This document shows positions 51,256 through 59,682 of a DNA stretch of 64,000 nt, piece by piece. Below the pieces are notes generated by a model. It made no database searches. It was not told the DNA's origin and was given only the letters and a program-made list of their open reading frames with translations. The position numbers and the translations under genes are program-made. The DNA is from Lysobacter sp. Root494 (GTDB lineage: Bacteria; Pseudomonadota; Gammaproteobacteria; Xanthomonadales; Xanthomonadaceae), in NCBI RefSeq assembly GCF_001427225.1, contig NZ_LMFH01000005.1, positions 671,325 to 735,324 on the forward strand, read 5' to 3'. The first letter of the stretch is position 1; each line of letters begins with the position of its first letter.

Positions 51256-52254
51256 CTATTCGCACCCCGGTTCGTGGTCGCGAGGTGCATGTCCGAAAGG
51301 CCGATACGCGCCCACGCGACCGCACGCCCGTTCTCGCGCAATCCGCTCGTCACGGCCATACGGATGACCGCCGAATCCGTGTCGCAACATGCCCACGACT
51401 CGTGCCGGATATCGTTCCCTGTCACGTGAAGCCAGCAACTGCAGTACCGATTGAGCGATGACGGGAATCGCGACTTCCATGTGCAGGGCATCGTCAACCA
51501 GCCAGTTGACTTCCCCGGTGTCTTCAACGTGCGATGGAACAGACGTCAGCCCATGCTGGTTCCGGTAAGCCTGCTCCATCAGTTCGATAAGCCATGAACG
51601 TATGACCGACCCATGGCGCCACGTGCGCAAGATGTCGGCGATTGGCAATGGGGCAGGGCAGTGCTCCAACAGGTCGACTCCTTCGCCAATCGCCTGCAGC
51701 ATTCCAAATTCGATGCCGTTGTGCACAAGTTTGACGAAGTGCCCGGAGCCAGGCGGTCCGGCGTGAACAAACCCACCATCGCACGCGAGTTCCTTCAGGA
51801 TGGGCGCCACGCAAGCCACGGCGGGCTCTTCGCCGCCTACCATGAAACATGCTCCATCCCGGGCGCCTTGGAGGCCGCCGCTCGTGCCGGCATCGACAAA
51901 GGCGATCCCGCTTCGACGCAGTCGACGGTGGCGGCGAATGGAGTCACCCCAATAGGAATTCCCACCGTCGACAACCACGTCTCCGGGATCAAGGACGCGA
52001 CGTAAACGGTGCAGCAGATCATCGATGGCCCGGCCCGCCGGAACGTACAGCAACACACGCCTCGGCTGCGCCAGCGCATGCGCTACGTCTTCAATGCGCT
52101 CGATGAATTCGAGGCCATCATCCAACAGTCCTGCGGGAGGGCCGCGGCGTGCATGACCAACCACCCTCATGCCTTTTCCGAGCGCCTGGCGCGCAAGGTT
52201 TCCACCCATCCTTCCAAGACCGACGATCGCAAAAGCCCGCTCGGGATTGGCCAT
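51256..52254 (-). CDS. gnd: 6-phosphogluconate dehydrogenase (decarboxylating), short form
   Basis: A 332-residue enzyme of the short (GntZ/YqeC-like) type. The nucleotide motif is AIVGLGRMGGNLARQ, followed by DVVVDGGNSYWGDSIRR, VDAGTSGGLQGARDGACFMV and the substrate Lys/His in GHFVKLVHNGIEFGMLQAIG. It oxidises 6-phosphogluconate to ribulose 5-phosphate and CO2, usually with NAD in this subgroup. Last gene of an operon with SDR and glucosidase (11-bp gap). The C-terminus (RACGRVGAYRPFGHAPRDHE) deviates from family norm and may be altered by a late frameshift. Confidence 0.9.
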   Translation of the reverse strand: MANPERAFAIVGLGRMGGNLARQALGKGMRVVGHARRGPPAGLLDDGLEFIERIEDVAHALAQPRRVLLYVPAGRAIDDLLHRLRRVLDPGDVVVDGGNSYWGDSIRRHRRLRRSGIAFVDAGTSGGLQGARDGACFMVGGEEPAVACVAPILKELACDGGFVHAGPPGSGHFVKLVHNGIEFGMLQAIGEGVDLLEHCPAPLPIADILRTWRHGSVIRSWLIELMEQAYRNQHGLTSVPSHVEDTGEVNWLVDDALHMEVAIPVIAQSVLQLLASRDRERYPARVVGMLRHGFGGHPYGRDERIARERACGRVGAYRPFGHAPRDHEPGCE

Positions 52255-52265
52255 GTCGCACCCCG

Positions 52266-53279
52266 CTATTCCAATAGCACGCGTAGCAACAGCGCAACCA
52301 GCACCACCAGCGCGGCAGCACCTGCCCATGCGGCGACGATCCTCAAGGTCGTCGCATCGAATGCCCGCACCTGCCTTCTGGCGCGGGCTCCGAATCGTCC
52401 ATGTACGCGATGCAGTCCGGGTACCGGGGCGAACAGCGCATCGGCATGGCCCGTTTCGGGCTCGCCGGTCATCTGTCCATCCCAGGCTTTCCGCACCAGC
52501 ATCCGGTCCAGCCAGCCCGGTACAAGCATCTGGCCGACGATCGCCTGGACCGTTGGAATGCCTACCCAGAGTTCGCGGGGCATGCGTTGCGATCGTCGTT
52601 CGATCGTTCCAACGATGATTTCCGCGATGGCTTCCGGCGTGTATATCGGCGGAACCGGTTGCAGGCGGCGGGGCATGCGGCTTCGCGCCCACTCGAACTG
52701 CGGGGTGTTCATGGCCGGAAGCTGGACCATGGTGAGCTGGATGCTGCTGCCGTCATGGAACAGTTCACTGCGCAGGGAATCGGTGAATGCACGGATCGCG
52801 AATTTTGCGCCGCAGTACGCCGACTGCAAGGGGATGGCCCGGTAGCTGAGCGCAGAGCCGACCTGCACGATCACGCCCTTTCCGCGGTGTTGCATGCAGC
52901 GCAACGCCGCCATCGTTCCGTGTACCGCACCGAGATACGTGACAGAGGTGACGCGCGCATATTCCCGGGGAGCCATTGCGGTGACCGGCGAGAAGATCGT
53001 CGTCATGGCATTGTTGATCCATGCGTCGATCTGCCCCCAGCGCTGGACGACATTTTCCGCCGCTTTGGACACTGCGTCGGCGTCCGCCACGTCGACCTGC
53101 ATGATCAGCGCATCCCCACCCAGTGCTTTCAGCTCATCGCGGGTGGCTGCCAGCGCATCGGCATCACGGGCGATGACGCCAATGCGCCAACCGCGGCGTG
53201 CGAAGGCCTCGGCAATGGCACGTCCCAGGCCAGCCGTTGCACCTGTGATGACCACGACCTTGAGTGCGGGTGCGTCCAT
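52266..53279 (-). CDS. SDR-family oxidoreductase with C-terminal membrane helix
   Basis: A 337-residue SDR. ITGATAGLGRAIAEAFARRG is the cofactor motif, Ser in VQVGSALSY and the catalytic site YCGAK (in SAYCGAKFAIRAFTDSLRSE) are intact. The conserved QLPAMNTPQFEWARSRM tail is typical of a membrane-linked subgroup, and residues 305-335 are a hydrophobic helix (IVAAWAGAAALVVLVALLLR). ATG 53279 has GGAGA 6 bp upstream. It lies between the glucosidase and 6PGDH genes in one operon. Substrate unknown. Confidence 0.92.
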   Translation of the reverse strand: MDAPALKVVVITGATAGLGRAIAEAFARRGWRIGVIARDADALAATRDELKALGGDALIMQVDVADADAVSKAAENVVQRWGQIDAWINNAMTTIFSPVTAMAPREYARVTSVTYLGAVHGTMAALRCMQHRGKGVIVQVGSALSYRAIPLQSAYCGAKFAIRAFTDSLRSELFHDGSSIQLTMVQLPAMNTPQFEWARSRMPRRLQPVPPIYTPEAIAEIIVGTIERRSQRMPRELWVGIPTVQAIVGQMLVPGWLDRMLVRKAWDGQMTGEPETGHADALFAPVPGLHRVHGRFGARARRQVRAFDATTLRIVAAWAGAAALVVLVALLLRVLLE

Positions 53280-53293
53280 AACGGTCTCCACTC

Positions 53294-55609
53294 TTATCGT
53301 CCCGGCAGCGCGCTGAGGACAAGATCCTTCAATCGTTCGCCGAAGTTGGCCGTCAGCGACCACGGACTGGGCTGCCGGATCACGTGCAGCTGGCCACGCT
53401 GCTCGAGGATTTCGTAGTCGCTGGAACCTCCCGGATTCCGGTAGAAGCGCAAGCTCAACTCCACGTCCGCGACACGCAACCCGCGCAACCGGATTTCGGG
53501 CAGCCAGGCCGGCAGGTGCGGATCGACAAACAGCATCCGGAACGGTGCGAACGGCTGCAGGCCGAACATCGCTTGCAGCAGCGTGAAAACAGTCGTGGCG
53601 GACCAGGCCTGCGGCGAGTTCGCCGCGGGATAGAGCGCCGGGAATGGATGATCCGCGTCGCGCGGATGGCCGCCGAACAACTCCGGCAGCCGGCGGTGTT
53701 CGAACAGCGCGGCCGCCTCGAACTGCGCCTTGCAGATCTGCTCGACGCGGTCGTGCAAGCCGTAGCGGTATGCACCGACCGCGAACGGACCGTGTTCCAC
53801 CGGCCAGACCGTGCCGCGATGGTACGAGTAGGGGTTGTATGCGGGGTGTTCGGACGAGAGCGTGCGGATGCCCCAGCCGGTGAACATGTCCGGCGCGAAC
53901 AGCCGCTCCATCGTGGGCAGCACATGGTCTTTCCCGGCGATGCCGGTCGCCACGCAATGCAGGGCATTGGAAGCGATCGAGCGCACCTGCTGCTGTTGCG
54001 GATCGAGTGCCATCGCGAAGAAGCGTTCGTCCGCCATCCAGAACGCGTCGTTGAACCGCTGTTTCAGTTCGCGCGCCTCGTCGAACATGCGCCTGGCCTC
54101 GTCCTTGTGGTCGAACCACCACAGCACCTCGGCGAAGTTGAGCTTGGCCGCATACACCAGGCCCTGTTCCTCGCAGGTGGCAATGGGCGCCGCAACGACC
54201 GAGCCGTCGGCATGCACGATGGCGTCGTGCGAATCCTTCCAGCCCTGGTTTTCGACACCCTGGATCGAACGGGTCTGGTAGCGATGGAGCCCCTTCGGTC
54301 CTTTCCAGCGATCGAGCCAGCGGATCGCCTTGCGTGCAGGCTCCACGAATGGAGCCACTGCCTCGCGATCCGCCGTCCAATGCCACAACTGCGCAATGAC
54401 GAACGGATAGAACGCGGAAGTCGTATGGGCGCCGTAATAGCGGCCCTTGGGCGTGAAGTTCAGTTGTTCGAGCGGACCGGTGTGCGCCTCGTGCAGCATC
54501 CGCCCGGGTTGCTCGTCGCGCCAGTCGTTGGATTCGGTGCCTTGCAGTTCCGCCAGCGCGGGCAGCGTGCCGCGCATCAGCTCCGGCCCGAGCAGTGCGG
54601 CTTCCCATGCGACAGTCAGGGTGTCGCGTCCGAACAGGGCGAGGTACATCGGCAGTCCCGCGGCGACAGTCCAGGCGCGTGGTCCGCGGTCGTAGCGGCT
54701 CAGCCGCAGCGCCAGCAGGTCGCGACGCGCGCGCACCAGGGCATCCACGACGACTGGCGCGAGCGTGTCGCTCTCGGGCGAATCGAATGCCGTGGCTTCC
54801 CGCAGGAAGACCGCTTCCGGGCCATGCCTGCTGCGATCTGGCAGGAAGGCGCGGCATTCACGCGGTGGCAGCAGCCGCGCTCCGTCGATGCATGGGATCC
54901 AGCGCAGGCACGCATGCCAGCGACCGCGCGCGGGCAACTCGATGGCGAATTCGACGTGTCCGTCGCGCTCCACCGGCAGCGAATCCGCGTGGTCGATGCG
55001 CAGGGTCACTCCACGATGCAGGGTGGCGACCCCGCGATTGCCTTGCACGTCGTAACGATGCTCGGCCTTGTAGTCGAACACGAGTTCACGCGCGTCTTCG
55101 TGCACGCGCCATGTCCGCGTCAGCATTCCGTGCTGTTGGCGCGCCTTCCTGGTTTCCTCCTGGTCGGCGAAGTCCGCGTCGATGTCCAGTTGCAGGCGCA
55201 GGGCCACCGGGCCCTGCGTGTAGTTGGCGATGTCGAGATCTTCGTGCAGCCCATCGCCGACCACCCGCGAGATGCGCAATTCGACGGCTTCCTGCGCGGC
55301 TCCTTCCGGCGCGGTGAGATCGGCATGCCGGTCGCGTTGTGTCGTGCCTGGGATCAGGTAATAGCCGAGCCAGCTGTGCTGCGCGACCTTGGACTGGGCT
55401 ACCGGCAACGGCGGCTTGCCGTCGACCAGGCAGCGGTAGCGCGAGAGCAGGCGGGTCTGGTCGACGAAAAGCCCGTGCTCGATGCCCTCGTGCAGGAAGC
55501 CATGGCGATCCGTCGCGAGCACCGTGCCGCCATGGCCAACGTAGACGGTGTCATCGCGCACCCGTATCAGGACGAGACTCCGATCCAACAGGTCACCTCC
55601 GGGAGACAT
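53294..55609 (-). CDS. Glycogen debranching-type amylo-alpha-1,6-glucosidase
   Basis: A 771-residue protein. The N-terminal glycogen-debranching domain (GDE_N_bis) has GHGGTVLATDRHGFLHEGIE and GLFVDQTRLLSRYRCLVDGK. The GH-like (alpha/alpha)6 domain contains FGRDTLTVAWEAALLGPELM, RYYGAHTTSAFYPFVIAQLW, GWKDSHDAIVHADGS and YNPYSYHRGTVWPVEHG, close to bacterial amylo-alpha-1,6-glucosidases. ATG 55609 is used; the frame is open 66 bp upstream but Cys-rich and non-family. First gene of the operon with the SDR and 6PGDH. A pathway from a branched or trehalose-like sugar to pentose phosphate is suggested. Confidence 0.9.
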   Translation of the reverse strand: MSPGGDLLDRSLVLIRVRDDTVYVGHGGTVLATDRHGFLHEGIEHGLFVDQTRLLSRYRCLVDGKPPLPVAQSKVAQHSWLGYYLIPGTTQRDRHADLTAPEGAAQEAVELRISRVVGDGLHEDLDIANYTQGPVALRLQLDIDADFADQEETRKARQQHGMLTRTWRVHEDARELVFDYKAEHRYDVQGNRGVATLHRGVTLRIDHADSLPVERDGHVEFAIELPARGRWHACLRWIPCIDGARLLPPRECRAFLPDRSRHGPEAVFLREATAFDSPESDTLAPVVVDALVRARRDLLALRLSRYDRGPRAWTVAAGLPMYLALFGRDTLTVAWEAALLGPELMRGTLPALAELQGTESNDWRDEQPGRMLHEAHTGPLEQLNFTPKGRYYGAHTTSAFYPFVIAQLWHWTADREAVAPFVEPARKAIRWLDRWKGPKGLHRYQTRSIQGVENQGWKDSHDAIVHADGSVVAAPIATCEEQGLVYAAKLNFAEVLWWFDHKDEARRMFDEARELKQRFNDAFWMADERFFAMALDPQQQQVRSIASNALHCVATGIAGKDHVLPTMERLFAPDMFTGWGIRTLSSEHPAYNPYSYHRGTVWPVEHGPFAVGAYRYGLHDRVEQICKAQFEAAALFEHRRLPELFGGHPRDADHPFPALYPAANSPQAWSATTVFTLLQAMFGLQPFAPFRMLFVDPHLPAWLPEIRLRGLRVADVELSLRFYRNPGGSSDYEILEQRGQLHVIRQPSPWSLTANFGERLKDLVLSALPGR

Positions 55610-55786
55610 CACCGCACACGCGTGGCATCTGCAACGCCAGGCAACGACGGCAAGCCACATCGTCTGCCCAGCCATTTCCAGCGGACGTGAATTGCGCCCG
55701 TGCCATCACGCGATCTCGACATCGTTCCAACGTCGTGCTCACCGGTACCGGCCTAATGTGAATGGACTCCACCGCGGACCACGCCC

Positions 55787-56140
55787 ATGCTCCAGACGGC
55801 CACGATCCTTCTAGCGATTACTGCCTTGGGTGGCTTGCTCATGGCGGGCATACGCTTTGCACGTAAACACAATCCGCCGGCATGGCTGGCGATGCTGCAC
55901 GGACTGCTTGCCGCATCGGGCCTCACATTGCTGGTCTATGCGGTGTGCACGACAACCGTGCCGCCGATGGCGACGATGGCGCTGGTCTTGTTCCTGCTGG
56001 CCGCCGCTGGCGGGGCCGTGATGAGCCTCGCCTACAAATGGCGGCAGCGTTTGCTGCCGGCCTGGCTGGTGGTCGCCCACGCCATCCTGGCGGCGACCGC
56101 GTTCGTGCTTCTGCTGGTGGCGGCGTTCGGCGCTGGCTAG
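55787..56140 (+). CDS. Small multi-pass membrane protein of unknown function
   Basis: A 117-residue protein with four hydrophobic helices: TILLAITALGGLLMAGI, MLHGLLAASGLTLLVYAV, TMALVLFLLAAAGGAVMSLA and LVVAHAILAATAFVLLLVAA. The His in the second and fourth helices (LHGLLA, VAHAIL) resembles positions used by cytochrome-b-like membrane families, without proof. It stands alone, divergent from the glucosidase operon. Confidence 0.75.
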   Translation: MLQTATILLAITALGGLLMAGIRFARKHNPPAWLAMLHGLLAASGLTLLVYAVCTTTVPPMATMALVLFLLAAAGGAVMSLAYKWRQRLLPAWLVVAHAILAATAFVLLLVAAFGAG

Positions 56141-56204
56141 CTGCGTCAACCGGTAGGTTCCCAGTTGCGGTTCGATGCCTTCGAACCCGGCCCCATGGAA
56201 ACGC

Positions 56205-56375
56205 CGATGGCGCCACTGCAGACGGCTTCTTTGCGGACAACATCTACTTCGACATCTCAGCGACCGCGGCGCTTGTCGCGGATTCACTGATCGATTCGCC
56301 TGGACCCTGCGCAACAGCCGGCCTGTGCATGCCGTTGCGCTCGATGAGGCATTCAATCTGAACGCTTCATCGGTT
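56205..56375 (+). pseudogene. Possible amidohydrolase gene remnant
   Basis: One frame reads ADNIYFDISATAALVADSLI and the next continues RFAWTLRNSRPVHAVALDEAF, with a shift near 56295. The YFDxSATxxxVADS and FxWTLR pattern is typical of the C-terminal part of amidohydrolase_2 proteins. The segment is short, so this is a tentative call. The rest of 56141-56439 shows no gene. Confidence 0.4.
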
Positions 56376-56439
56376 CTGTTCCCTCCCTTCACGGGCCTGT
56401 AGCTGGACGGGGCGAACCATCGCCACAGCCTCGGGAGAC

Positions 56440-57342
56440 ATGCGCGTGGACGACCGGGAACTCATGCAGGCACTGCTGGACAGCCCCAGCAGGCACGCGA
56501 TCGTCGTCACCGATCTGAAGGGGAACATCACGCTCTGGAACCGGGGTGCGGAAGGGATTTTCGGTTACTCGCGCGAGGAGATCGTGGGCGTGAATGCCGA
56601 AAGGCTGTTCATCGCGAACGACCGCAGGAACCATGTTCCCGACAAGGAAATGCGCCAGGCCCGCCGCGAAGGTTGCGCGGAGGATTTCCGTTGGCACATC
56701 CGCAAGGATGGGACGACCTTCTGGGGCGACGGCATGATGTATCCGGTGCGCATCCATGGACGCGACGCCGGTTACATGAAGGTGTTGAGGGATGCGACCG
56801 ACCAGAAGCGCCGCCACGACGAGCACCAGCGGCTCGCCTTCGTCGATGCACTCACGGGGTTGCCGAACCGCGCCGAGCTCTACCGGCGACTGGTGGACAT
56901 GATCGGATCCGCGCAGCGTCACGATGAACTTCTGGTCCTGCATCTCGTGGATCTCGATCACTTCAAGGACATCAATGATTCCTTCGGGCACATGGCCGGC
57001 GATGCCGTGCTGAGGACGGCGGCGGAACGCATGCGGGAAGTGCTCCGTACGACCGACCTGCTCGCGCGACTGGGGGGTGACGAGTTCGCCGTCGTGCAAC
57101 CGGGGGCGCATTCCATGGACGCGGCCATCATCGTGGCCGGGAAACTGCGCGAAGCGTTGGCACAGCCGGTGAGCATCGAAGGCAACGAGATTCGCGCGTC
57201 GGGCAGCATCGGCGTGAGCGCCTACCCGCTGGATGCCGCCAATACCGAACAGCTCATGGGTAACGCGGACGTCGCGCTCTACCAGGCGAAGGCGGCAGGG
57301 CGCAACCAGTACAAGCTCTATGAGGCGCCTGTGCCGCGTTGA
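56440..57342 (+). CDS. PAS-GGDEF diguanylate cyclase
   Basis: A 300-residue protein. A PAS domain (about 10-125) has AIVVTDLKGNITLWNRGAEG and IFGYSREEIVGVNAERLF. The GGDEF domain follows from about 140 (DALTGLPNRAELYRRLVDMI) with LARLGGDEFAVVQ carrying the catalytic GGDEF. The allosteric RxxD I-site (RTTD) lies five residues before it, so product inhibition is expected. No membrane segment is seen: the enzyme is cytosolic and responds to an internal signal. It should make cyclic di-GMP from GTP. Confidence 0.95.
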   Translation: MRVDDRELMQALLDSPSRHAIVVTDLKGNITLWNRGAEGIFGYSREEIVGVNAERLFIANDRRNHVPDKEMRQARREGCAEDFRWHIRKDGTTFWGDGMMYPVRIHGRDAGYMKVLRDATDQKRRHDEHQRLAFVDALTGLPNRAELYRRLVDMIGSAQRHDELLVLHLVDLDHFKDINDSFGHMAGDAVLRTAAERMREVLRTTDLLARLGGDEFAVVQPGAHSMDAAIIVAGKLREALAQPVSIEGNEIRASGSIGVSAYPLDAANTEQLMGNADVALYQAKAAGRNQYKLYEAPVPR

Positions 57343-57503
57343 CGGGACATTTGGCGCGGCACCATCGGTTCCAATGCTCGTTGGCCGCCTGGCTGATCGT
57401 TGTCGGCGTACGCCATGGCTTCATTGACGATTCGAATGGAAAACGCGATCGACAACGGGGCGTATGACGCCAGCATCGGAGCGGGTCCCGGTCTCCTTCT
57501 TAT

Positions 57504-57517
57504 ATGATTAGCATCAT
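57504..57517. promoter_or_regulatory. Predicted TetR operator before the M14 peptidase gene
   Basis: ATGAT-TAGC-ATCAT has the same arms and spacing as the palindrome at 44936. It lies 99 bp before the peptidase start. A TTATATG context is shared with the site at 44304. Confidence 0.5.
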
Positions 57518-57615
57518 GTAAGTGATCGGGCGAATGCAGGCGCAGTCCGCGCAAGGAGCGATCTCACCCGGTGCTATACATTGCAGCCCTTTGACCGCAC
57601 CCACGGCGAGCACAC

Positions 57616-58536
57616 ATGAATGCACAGGTCTTCTATCCCATCGGCACTCCCGGCAAGCCTTGGGGCGAGGCGGAGAGGGCCGAGTGGCTGTCGCGACAGG
57701 TGCGCCGGCGGAGCTATGAAGGCGATGTCGTGAGCGTGGTCGATCGCCTGCGCGACCGCTTTGACGTCGAGCAATACGGCCGGCTCGAGTACGGCAGTGA
57801 CCTGTATCCGCTGCTCGCGATCCGCAACCGTGACTGGAGCGACGAATTGCCTTGCGTGCTGGTGACCGGTGGCGTGCATGGTTATGAAACCAGTGGCGTG
57901 CATGGCGCGCTGCAGTTCGCCGGGAAGCACGCGCAGGACTACGCGGGCCGTGTGAACCTGCTGGTTGCGCCGTGCGTCAGTCCGTGGGCGTATGAGCGCA
58001 TCCATCGCTGGAATGCCGACGCGATCGATCCCAACCGTTCTTTCCGCGACAACAGTCCGGCCGAGGAATCGGCGGCGCTGCTTCGCCTGGTTGAACCGCT
58101 GCGTGGCCGCTTCCTCGTGCATGTCGACCTGCACGAAACCACCGATACCGACGAGTCCGAATTCCGCCCGGCGCTCGCCGCGCGCGACGGCAAGGCGTAT
58201 GAGCCGGGAGAGATTCCGGATGGCTTCTATCTCGTCGACGACACGGAAAATCCGCAGCCCGAATTCCAGCAGGCGATCATCGCCGCGGTGGAGCAGGTGA
58301 CCCACATCGCGCCGGCGGATACGAATGGCGAGATCATCGGCTCGACCGTGGTCGCACCAGGCGTGATCCGCTATCCGCTGAAGCAGCTTGGCCTGTGCGC
58401 TGGCATTACAGGTGCGCGTTACACGACGACTACCGAGGTCTATCCGGACAGTCCGCGCGCCACGCCGGAGCAGTGCAACGACGCGCAGGTTGCAGCGGTC
58501 CGTGCGGCCATCGACTTCGCATTGGCGAATGGTTAA
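57616..58536 (+). CDS. M14-family metallopeptidase (carboxypeptidase-like)
   Basis: A 306-residue zinc peptidase. Zinc ligands appear in VTGGVHGYETSGVHGALQF (HxxE) and HVDLHETTDTDESEF (third His), with the substrate Arg region DAIDPNRSFRDN. The fold is the M14 type, close to proteins annotated as DUF2817-like or succinylglutamate desuccinylase-like peptidases. It has no signal peptide, so it acts in the cytosol, perhaps on peptides or acylated amino acids. A TetR-like dyad lies upstream. Confidence 0.9.
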   Translation: MNAQVFYPIGTPGKPWGEAERAEWLSRQVRRRSYEGDVVSVVDRLRDRFDVEQYGRLEYGSDLYPLLAIRNRDWSDELPCVLVTGGVHGYETSGVHGALQFAGKHAQDYAGRVNLLVAPCVSPWAYERIHRWNADAIDPNRSFRDNSPAEESAALLRLVEPLRGRFLVHVDLHETTDTDESEFRPALAARDGKAYEPGEIPDGFYLVDDTENPQPEFQQAIIAAVEQVTHIAPADTNGEIIGSTVVAPGVIRYPLKQLGLCAGITGARYTTTTEVYPDSPRATPEQCNDAQVAAVRAAIDFALANG

Positions 58537-58708
58537 AGGGGGCAGGGCGTTTCGGCCGGCAGTTCCCGGAAAGCGCACCGCGCAGGCGTGGCGCTACGTG
58601 GAAAGCTGAACCTTAGGTCCCCCCGCATTGGCGCCGGGCGTGCCGAGATGCGACCATGCCCGCCCGGCCGCGTGGGTTTCGCCGCGCCAGCCGTTCCCCC
58701 GAGATCCC

Positions 58709-59569
58709 GTGAAGACCCCCCAAAGCCTGCAGGCGCTGATCGACGACGGCGTCATCGACGAAGTGCTGCGTCCGCTCAAGAGTGGCAAGGAAGCGGCCGT
58801 GTATGTCGTCCGCAGTGGCGATGACGTGCGCTGCGCGAAGGTCTACAAAGACATGGCGCAGCGCAGCTTCCAGCAGCGCGTGCAGTACCAGGAAGGTCGC
58901 AAGGTGCGCGGCAGCCGCGAAGCGCGTGCGGTCGGCAAGGCAAGCAAGTACGGCCGGAAGCAGCAGGAAGCGGCGTGGAAAAACACCGAAGTCGATGCGC
59001 TATACCGTTTACGCGAGGCCGGTGTGCGGGTGCCCGAGCCGTTCGGTTATTTCCATGGCGTGCTGGTAATGGAACTGGTCACCGATGCCGAAGGTTTTTC
59101 CGCGCCGCGCCTGGGTGAAGTCGAACTCGGTGCGGAGCTGGCGCGCGAATTCCACCGCGTGCTGGTGCGCCAGGTCGTACTGATGCTGTGCTGCGGCCTG
59201 ATCCACGGCGATCTGTCGGCCTACAACGTGCTGGTGGGTCCGGATGGGCCGGTGGTGATCGACTTCCCTCAGGTCGTCAGCGCCGGTGGCAACAACGCGG
59301 CGCGCACGATGCTGTTGCGTGACGTCAACAATCTCACGGCGAACCTCGGCCGCTGGGCGCCCGAACTGCTCGACACGTGGTATGGCGAAGAGATGTGGAC
59401 GCTGTTCGAAAGCGGCGCGCTGCAGCCCGATACGGAATTGACCGGCGAGTTCATCCCGGACGAACGCACGATCGACCTCGACAGTGTTCGCCACGCGATC
59501 AACGATGCGCGCGAGGAAGCACTGATCCGCCAGCAGGGTCGTGAAGCTGCTGCGGAAGCAGATGCTTGA
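58709..59569 (+). CDS. RIO1-like serine protein kinase
   Basis: A 286-residue RIO kinase. GKEAAVYVVRSGDDVRCAKV is the nucleotide-binding loop with catalytic Lys, LCCGLIHGDLSAYNVLVG carries the catalytic Asp, and PVVIDFPQVVSAGGNNAART the metal-binding Asp. RIO1-like kinases act in ribosome maturation in archaea and eukaryotes; bacterial copies are less studied. The C-terminus is a helical tail (REEALIRQQGREAAAEADA). GTG 58709 is used; an in-frame upstream start lacks family sequence. No operon partner. Confidence 0.9.
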   Translation: MKTPQSLQALIDDGVIDEVLRPLKSGKEAAVYVVRSGDDVRCAKVYKDMAQRSFQQRVQYQEGRKVRGSREARAVGKASKYGRKQQEAAWKNTEVDALYRLREAGVRVPEPFGYFHGVLVMELVTDAEGFSAPRLGEVELGAELAREFHRVLVRQVVLMLCCGLIHGDLSAYNVLVGPDGPVVIDFPQVVSAGGNNAARTMLLRDVNNLTANLGRWAPELLDTWYGEEMWTLFESGALQPDTELTGEFIPDERTIDLDSVRHAINDAREEALIRQQGREAAAEADA

Positions 59570-59665
59570 GTGATCCGGTTAACAGTTCGCATACCGTCAC
59601 GTCGCGAAAAGCGAGCGTGCCTGTGTCCCTGCGCACGGCGGCGCGTTGACCGTCTGATTGCTTGC

Positions 59666-59681
59666 GCGCGCTCCGGCGCGC
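59666..59681 (-). terminator. Hairpin at the end of the RluF-like gene
   Basis: GCGCGC-TCCG-GCGCGC stem-loop just past the minus-strand stop, without a run of T. It may act with Rho or as a transcript 3' end. Confidence 0.5.
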
Positions 59682-59682
59682 T

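Noticed and set aside
53280-54857. Upstream extension of the SDR frame into the glucosidase gene
   Set aside because: Compositional open frame; the SDR motif and a good ribosome site start at 53279.
53384-55690. A 768-codon open frame on the + strand opposite the glucosidase gene
   Set aside because: It is a mirror of the codon bias of the true minus-strand gene; its translation has no family-like sequence, whereas the minus strand matches debranching glucosidases throughout.
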